A DNA stretch of 64,000 nt, taken from assembly GCF_021018895.1 (NCBI RefSeq), contig NC_079369.1, forward strand, positions 10,321,694 through 10,385,693, written 5' to 3'. Made by a program: the position numbers and the translations under genes. Each line of letters opens with the position of its first letter. The first letter of the stretch is position 1. Under the pieces are notes generated by a model that made no database searches, had not been told where the DNA came from, and saw only the letters and a list, made by a program, of their open reading frames with translations. This DNA is from Seriola aureovittata (Eukaryota > Chordata > Actinopteri > Carangiformes > Carangidae). Positions 59,231 through 64,000 of this stretch are shown in pieces.

Positions 59231-59302
<72 letters not shown>

Positions 59303-59410
59303 ATGCACAGTTTATGCATGCAGCAGCCAAACAAACAAGCAAAGAGAGAACGAGCTCAATCATTGTCATCCAGATCTCTCTCCCTCCGCTACCATCCTCT
59401 GACTTTCTCA

Positions 59411-59445
<35 letters not shown>
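59211..59445. repeat. (CA)n and (CT)n microsatellites
   Basis: CA tract 59211-59300 with a short CATACATA interruption, and CT tract 59413-59445. Confidence 0.95.
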
Positions 59446-59450
<5 letters not shown>

Positions 59451-60029
59451 TCCACCTACCCACACACACACATATGCATAAACACACAAAATGAATCAAG
59501 GTTGTAAATAAATTAAGGAGATTGTAAAAACATTCTCTAAGCGTTGGCCTAGGCTCAAATCAACAGAGCTAAGCGCTTAAACTACAGATTTATGAAATAA
59601 TGAGAGTCTTATGAGAGCAGTTAAATGCCTCGTCTCTGATGTGACAGCCAGCACCGCTCCCAGTCAAGGCCAGCTCGAGGAAGAGCTACTAATCTATGGC
59701 TAGCTTTACTGTAACCCCTCCACCACATGCCACCAAGGCTCTGCCTTCCACCTCCAAACCACCGGCAGCATGAAGGAGTTATTTCCCATATCCTATCTCT
59801 GGGCTCTCCCTCGCTTTCACCCCCTCCCATGTGGTGCCTCTGTGAATGTTTCTTGTCTGTTTGTTTGTCTGTTTTGCTCTGTCTCTATGTTGGCTTCGTT
59901 GCCTCTTCCTCTGGCCTCTCGCACAGACGCACAATTGCCGGTTTCCCTCCGTCTCTGTCTCTCACAGACAAACACAAGCAAACGCACTTCAGCACTTACA
60001 CAAATGCATGTTTTCTCTAAGCCTCTTTC

Positions 60030-60360
60030 CTCTAACATTGATTAATTGCTTTGATGTTGTAGGCAGACTCATTTATGGGCTGCTCGTAAACATGATTAAT
60101 TCCTCCTCAGTTCAATATTCAGCATGGGCCTGATGTCTGCTTTAACTGTCAGTGTAAACAGGACACATTAATTAATTACAATATGGCAAGGCAAAAACTT
60201 CTGAAACACAGCAATTAAGAGTTTTGGAAGCCTGCCGGCTGATGTTCTAACTTCATAAATCTATTATGATAATCTTGACCATTAAACACGGTCTGCTCAA
60301 GGGAAGTTGCGTTTATTCAGTAGTCAAAGGTCAGAGGTCACCTGATAGATGTTTTAAATG
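60030..60360. other. Repeat-free block with homeodomain and DR1 motifs; candidate enhancer
   Basis: Sequence lacking simple repeats and rich in homeodomain cores: TTGATTAATTGC, CATGATTAATTCC and ACATTAATTAATTACAATATGG. At 60328-60340 is AGGTCA-G-AGGTCA, a perfect DR1 within CAAAGGTCAGAGGTCA, a good HNF4/RXR/COUP-TF match. It lies in TIKI intron 2. Function and conservation are inferred, not shown. Confidence 0.35.
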
Positions 60361-60690
60361 TATCCGTGCTATTATACGTTTCTGATGAGTAAGGGCCAGG
60401 TTGTGCTCCAACAGATCGAGTCCGAACGACAACCGATCACGTCAGAAATCAAAAGCGATCGTAGTTGTTGTAAGCGACCACACCGGAAGGTTGAGTGGAA
60501 AGCTGGCCGCCGTAGAGTGGGAAGAGTCTCTCCTGGAAGACATTCGCAGAGTTGCAGTTTTCACATGAAAAATGACAGAAAAACTTGTGTCAAAAGACAG
60601 TAGCGCACGCAGACGTTGGATCGTCAGTTTTTCGAGGTTACAGAAGTGGTTGGACACGGCCACCCTAGTCCGACGACTGAAAGGCGCGCG

Positions 60691-60716
60691 GGGGGGGGGG
60701 GGGGGGGGGGGGGGGG
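60691..60716 (+). repeat. Poly(G) run of 26
   Basis: Uninterrupted G tract preceded by GGCGCGC; quadruplex-capable and a likely site of assembly error. Confidence 0.9.
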
Positions 60717-60718
60717 TT

Positions 60719-60772
60719 CCGAAGCTATTCAACTGTTCGACAAGCACTTCTGAAGAAGCATGCTGGCAGCTT
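60719..60772 (+). repeat. Dispersed repeat copy B (pair with 42772-42826)
   Basis: Second copy of the family described at 42.8 kb. It directly follows a 26-base G run. Sequence before the G run is CpG-rich (GCGATCG, CCGACGACTG) and may belong to the same element, although the counterpart of that part at 42.7 kb is not clearly alignable. Confidence 0.65.
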
Positions 60773-62636
60773 AACACAAGGAATCCTTAGAATAGCACCT
60801 CCTTAAACCTCATTTCCAGTTTTACACACCCACTTTCCTCCCTAACACCTTTTTTCCTCGGCTGTCATCTTGTGTTTCATTTGACTTTTTTCTTCTTTAG
60901 TTTGGTCTCCATCACCAGCTGAGCTTTCACTTCTCTGTGAAGGCTGTTGGCCGCTACTTAAAGGCCCGTGTGGGAACGTTGGAGTTTTGTGTGAGCGTGT
61001 GATATCGCTCCCTGTGAATAGTCCACACACTGTGGAAGTGGATTAAGAAGTGTTCAACTGTACCAAGATTTCTCCAGTCAGTCTGTCCAGCACATGAAAC
61101 CCTGTAGACTGACTCTGACTTTGTTTGCTCTTCATCTGCTTTTCATTTACACAGCCACACTTTTCATTTACACAGAAAGAGAGAAAGACACGGAGAAAAA
61201 AGAGAGATGGCTGGAGAGTTTTCATGACGTCTGTGATCAGGCCAGAGCAGCATATAAAGGTCGTCTCATACAGTATGTGAATGTTTGTTTGTGTATGACA
61301 AACAATTCAGAGCAGGTTTTATCATATCATTTTGAATTTACGAAAAGGTAATTACATCTATTTACGATCTACTCAGTAGTAATTAGTTACATCACACGTT
61401 ACTATACATTGCCTTCCATTACACAGACCAGCTCTGAAAAGGTGCTTTCTAACAACCACAAAGTCACCCACTCTTTACATTTTCTGTATCTACCACATGG
61501 AGAAATAGAAACCAAGCACTCAGACTCTGCAGGGTTCACACACCCTCCAACTGTGAACAAAACCCAGGTGATTCCTGGATGTAGTTTTGTCAGGAGGCTG
61601 GCTAGCCAGATAAGAAGAAAGTATATAAAAAAAACAAAAAAAAAACAACAACTTAGGAGTGTCTGGAAGATGCATTCCTCCTCTCTTGGCTCAGGTTGCA
61701 CAGAGACAAATTTACACACATGACACTTAAAATTACGATGGACTGAATGTGATATGGCAGGAGGTTTATCTTCCTCTCATTACTGTAAGAAAAGACTCAG
61801 CCAATAAATATTTTCCAACTCTAAAAATACTTTTCTGTCTGTCAAATGCATCAGAGATCTCTCTGGTGGTCCCACAGTTGTTAAGTGCTGGCATTCCTTG
61901 GTTGGCAATAGTTGGGGAAGGTTGCACACATTTGTGTATGTTTGTGTGTCCCTCTCCACGCTTCATCTAAGGCAGCTTGTTCTCATTGGGGAGACGATTT
62001 GGCCTTCGCTTCCTCATTGATGTGCTGACAGAACGTTTTGAGATGACAGAGCAGCGTGACCCTCACTCACAGATTTCCAAAGCCATGAAAACTCTCATTT
62101 AGCACTCACACAGATACACTGCTTCCTTACAGTCTTTTTTTTTTTTTTTGTGCCTGAAAGGTTTACATTACGATCTTGCTCTGTCTCTGTTTTTCTGCAG
62201 GCTGAATACACTTGCATGAAATTGAACATTTCTCCTGCTGATTTGCCGTGAAATGGTGTGCTTGTGTGGGATTATGCCGCGTTAGCTTCAGCATCGAGGC
62301 TAATAGAGCCGTGACTGAGGAGAGGAGAGGAGGAAGTTTGGTCCACTTCCTCCTCCTTCTGCTGCTCCAGTCTACTAGACAGTCATAGCACTGTGCAATT
62401 TGGACAAGCTCTGTAGTTAAGACAGACACATATGGAAACACAAACACACACAGTATCCACATGCGTGCACGTGCGCACACAAGCACTGGGTTACAAGTGC
62501 ACGCTCACACGGAGAGAGCACGTGTGGACGAAGTGGAGCGCAGGAAGGAGGAAGGACATGAAAGCTAAATAAACAGAGATCAGTGACAGTTGTGGAAGGA
62601 GAGCCGCCATCAAATGAAAGAAAAGAGAGAACATGA

Positions 62637-62650
62637 GGGGGGGGGGGGGG
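62637..62650 (+). repeat. Poly(G) run of 14
   Basis: Fourteen G in a purine-rich stretch that extends to about 62930 and contains a short (GGA)n near 62910-62925. Confidence 0.85.
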
Positions 62651-63477
62651 TGGCTGGGAGAGGGATGAAGGGATGTTGCTGAACTGTATAATCTAGAGAT
62701 TTGTCACTGAGAGCACATAACCTGGGCGGGGAAAAGGGAGGAAGGCTGGCGATTGAGGGTTTGGGAATTGATGGAAGATGAAGAGACATGAGTTGTTTTT
62801 GGAGGCACGGGGACAGGCCAGAGGATGGAGGGGCTTTGGGAGGATGAAGAGGAGAGATGGTGGAGGACAAAACTGGCCAGATGGGCTCCAGACCTGTTAG
62901 ATAGTAGGAGGAGGAGGAGGAGGAGGTGAGGTGCACTAGGTCTGCTTCCTTCTCTCTTCTCTCTACCTCTTGTGGTTAACTGCAAACATCTGGCCTTTTG
63001 TCAGACTTCTTTACATTATGCCTCCTGCTGTGTCTCTTCCAAATCTTTTCTCTTTCTCCCTCTTTTCTTCTTTATGTCATCTCTTTAACTCCCCCCCTCC
63101 TCCTCCTGCATTTACCTTCTACTCCTCTACTGAAATGCACCACTGAAGCACAAATGCATAACACACAGCCTTTAACTCATACATAAAACCCTCTTAATCA
63201 TATTCCTTTCATATGAAAATATGCTTTTTTATAGCTATGATCTGCTGCATTACACTCTATGCTACTAAAGTGTCTGCTTCCCTACAGGGGAAATCAAATC
63301 TGCCTGTCAAATTGTGCAAACAAGAACAATTCAGTCTTGGATGCTTGCTGAGGTGCACACACTAACCTGAACTGAAATAGTGATTTACTCAAGGAAAAAT
63401 CAGTTTGACTCAGCTTGGCATGACATCATTTGAATATACTCTGAATGATGTGTGCTGCATGCATGCTAGATGTGCAT

Positions 63478-63480
<3 letters not shown>

Positions 63481-63554
<74 letters not shown>
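63481..63554. repeat. (CA)n microsatellite
   Basis: About 37 CA units, preceded by CATGCATGC-like alternating sequence. Confidence 0.95.
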
Positions 63555-63558
<4 letters not shown>

Positions 63559-64000
63559 AACCTCTGCAAGGATTCCTCTCTTTAAAAGGAATGAATTCAG
63601 TCACCTGGACCAGCTCCTACTAACTGTTTAGACACTTGCTGTTTCTCAATCTGGATCCGGTTTTTCCTCCATTACACAATTTATGTTCATGCAGGAGATT
63701 ATGTGCTGCTCTCGTGTTTCAGCCGGACCTCAGATGTGGACTTTACAAAGGACAAATCATTCTTTGGGAATTATTCTGTCTAAAGCCATTAGTCCAACCA
63801 AAGCAGGCTGAGGGAGATAAGAGAGAGTGGTCAGGCCCTGGTTTGAGGCAGAGGAGGCATGTTTTAAGCATAGACGGCTGTTTCTGACTGCTCCTTTCTC
63901 ATGCCGCAGAGAAGACGCAGCTCATCTGGTTTGGATAGCATCACACATCATAATGGGAGCTGGATAAATCCAATGGAATTCAATGAGAATTTTTCCTTTG

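Larger units (their letters stand above)
36096..64000 (+). other. TIKI gene intron 2 (at least 27.9 kb), non-coding
   Basis: From the exon 2 donor to the window edge I find no sequence that could encode the expected next segment (family pattern FALNQTLL...SLQ...YTTEDLIKHYNCGD). The whole stretch is therefore assigned to intron 2. An unrelated nested gene cannot be excluded, but none is supported. It is dense in microsatellites and old repeats, listed separately, with several AT-rich repeat-free blocks. Confidence 0.6.

Overview
The window is a stretch of vertebrate nuclear DNA, almost certainly from a ray-finned (probably percomorph) fish. It has multi-exon genes with GT-AG introns, very many (CA)n, (GA)n and (CT)n microsatellites, and several dispersed sequences that I recognise from memory as widespread in spiny-rayed fish. 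It contains no operons, CRISPR arrays or bacterial signals. Most of the many open reading frames are shadows of microsatellites or of the real exons.

Three protein-coding genes are supported. (1) 1-6.1 kb, minus strand: scyl3, a SCY1-like pseudokinase. Twelve complete coding exons and the start of the thirteenth can be joined in frame; only the last few codons fall outside the left edge. (2) 8.4-13.8 kb, plus strand: lpxn (leupaxin), a paxillin-family focal-adhesion adaptor. It is complete in nine coding exons with LD motifs, four LIM domains and a polyadenylation signal. scyl3 and lpxn are divergently transcribed, with about 2 kb between them. (3) 32.7 kb to beyond the right edge, plus strand: a TIKI-type metalloprotease (TRABD2A/TRABD2B family), a membrane-anchored Wnt-inactivating enzyme. 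Only coding exons 1 and 2 lie in the window. Intron 2 runs for at least 27.9 kb with no recognisable exon 3.

The rest is non-coding. The 14-32 kb intergenic region and the TIKI introns hold microsatellites, G-rich tracts, a decayed LINE 3' end, a candidate 0.94-kb hAT-like element, a palindromic miniature element in a scyl3 intron, and several dispersed teleost repeats. One dispersed repeat occurs twice, at 3.2 kb and 46.9 kb, in opposite orientations. Some AT-rich, low-repeat blocks rich in homeodomain-type motifs look like candidate conserved non-coding elements. Two perfect DR1 nuclear-receptor half-site pairs lie in TIKI intron 2.

The three genes share no evident pathway, so their adjacency is probably just gene order. 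I found no convincing previously undescribed system. The most useful leads are the regulatory candidates in the TIKI intron, the three-residue insertion beside its metal-binding motif, and the hairpin in the lpxn leader.
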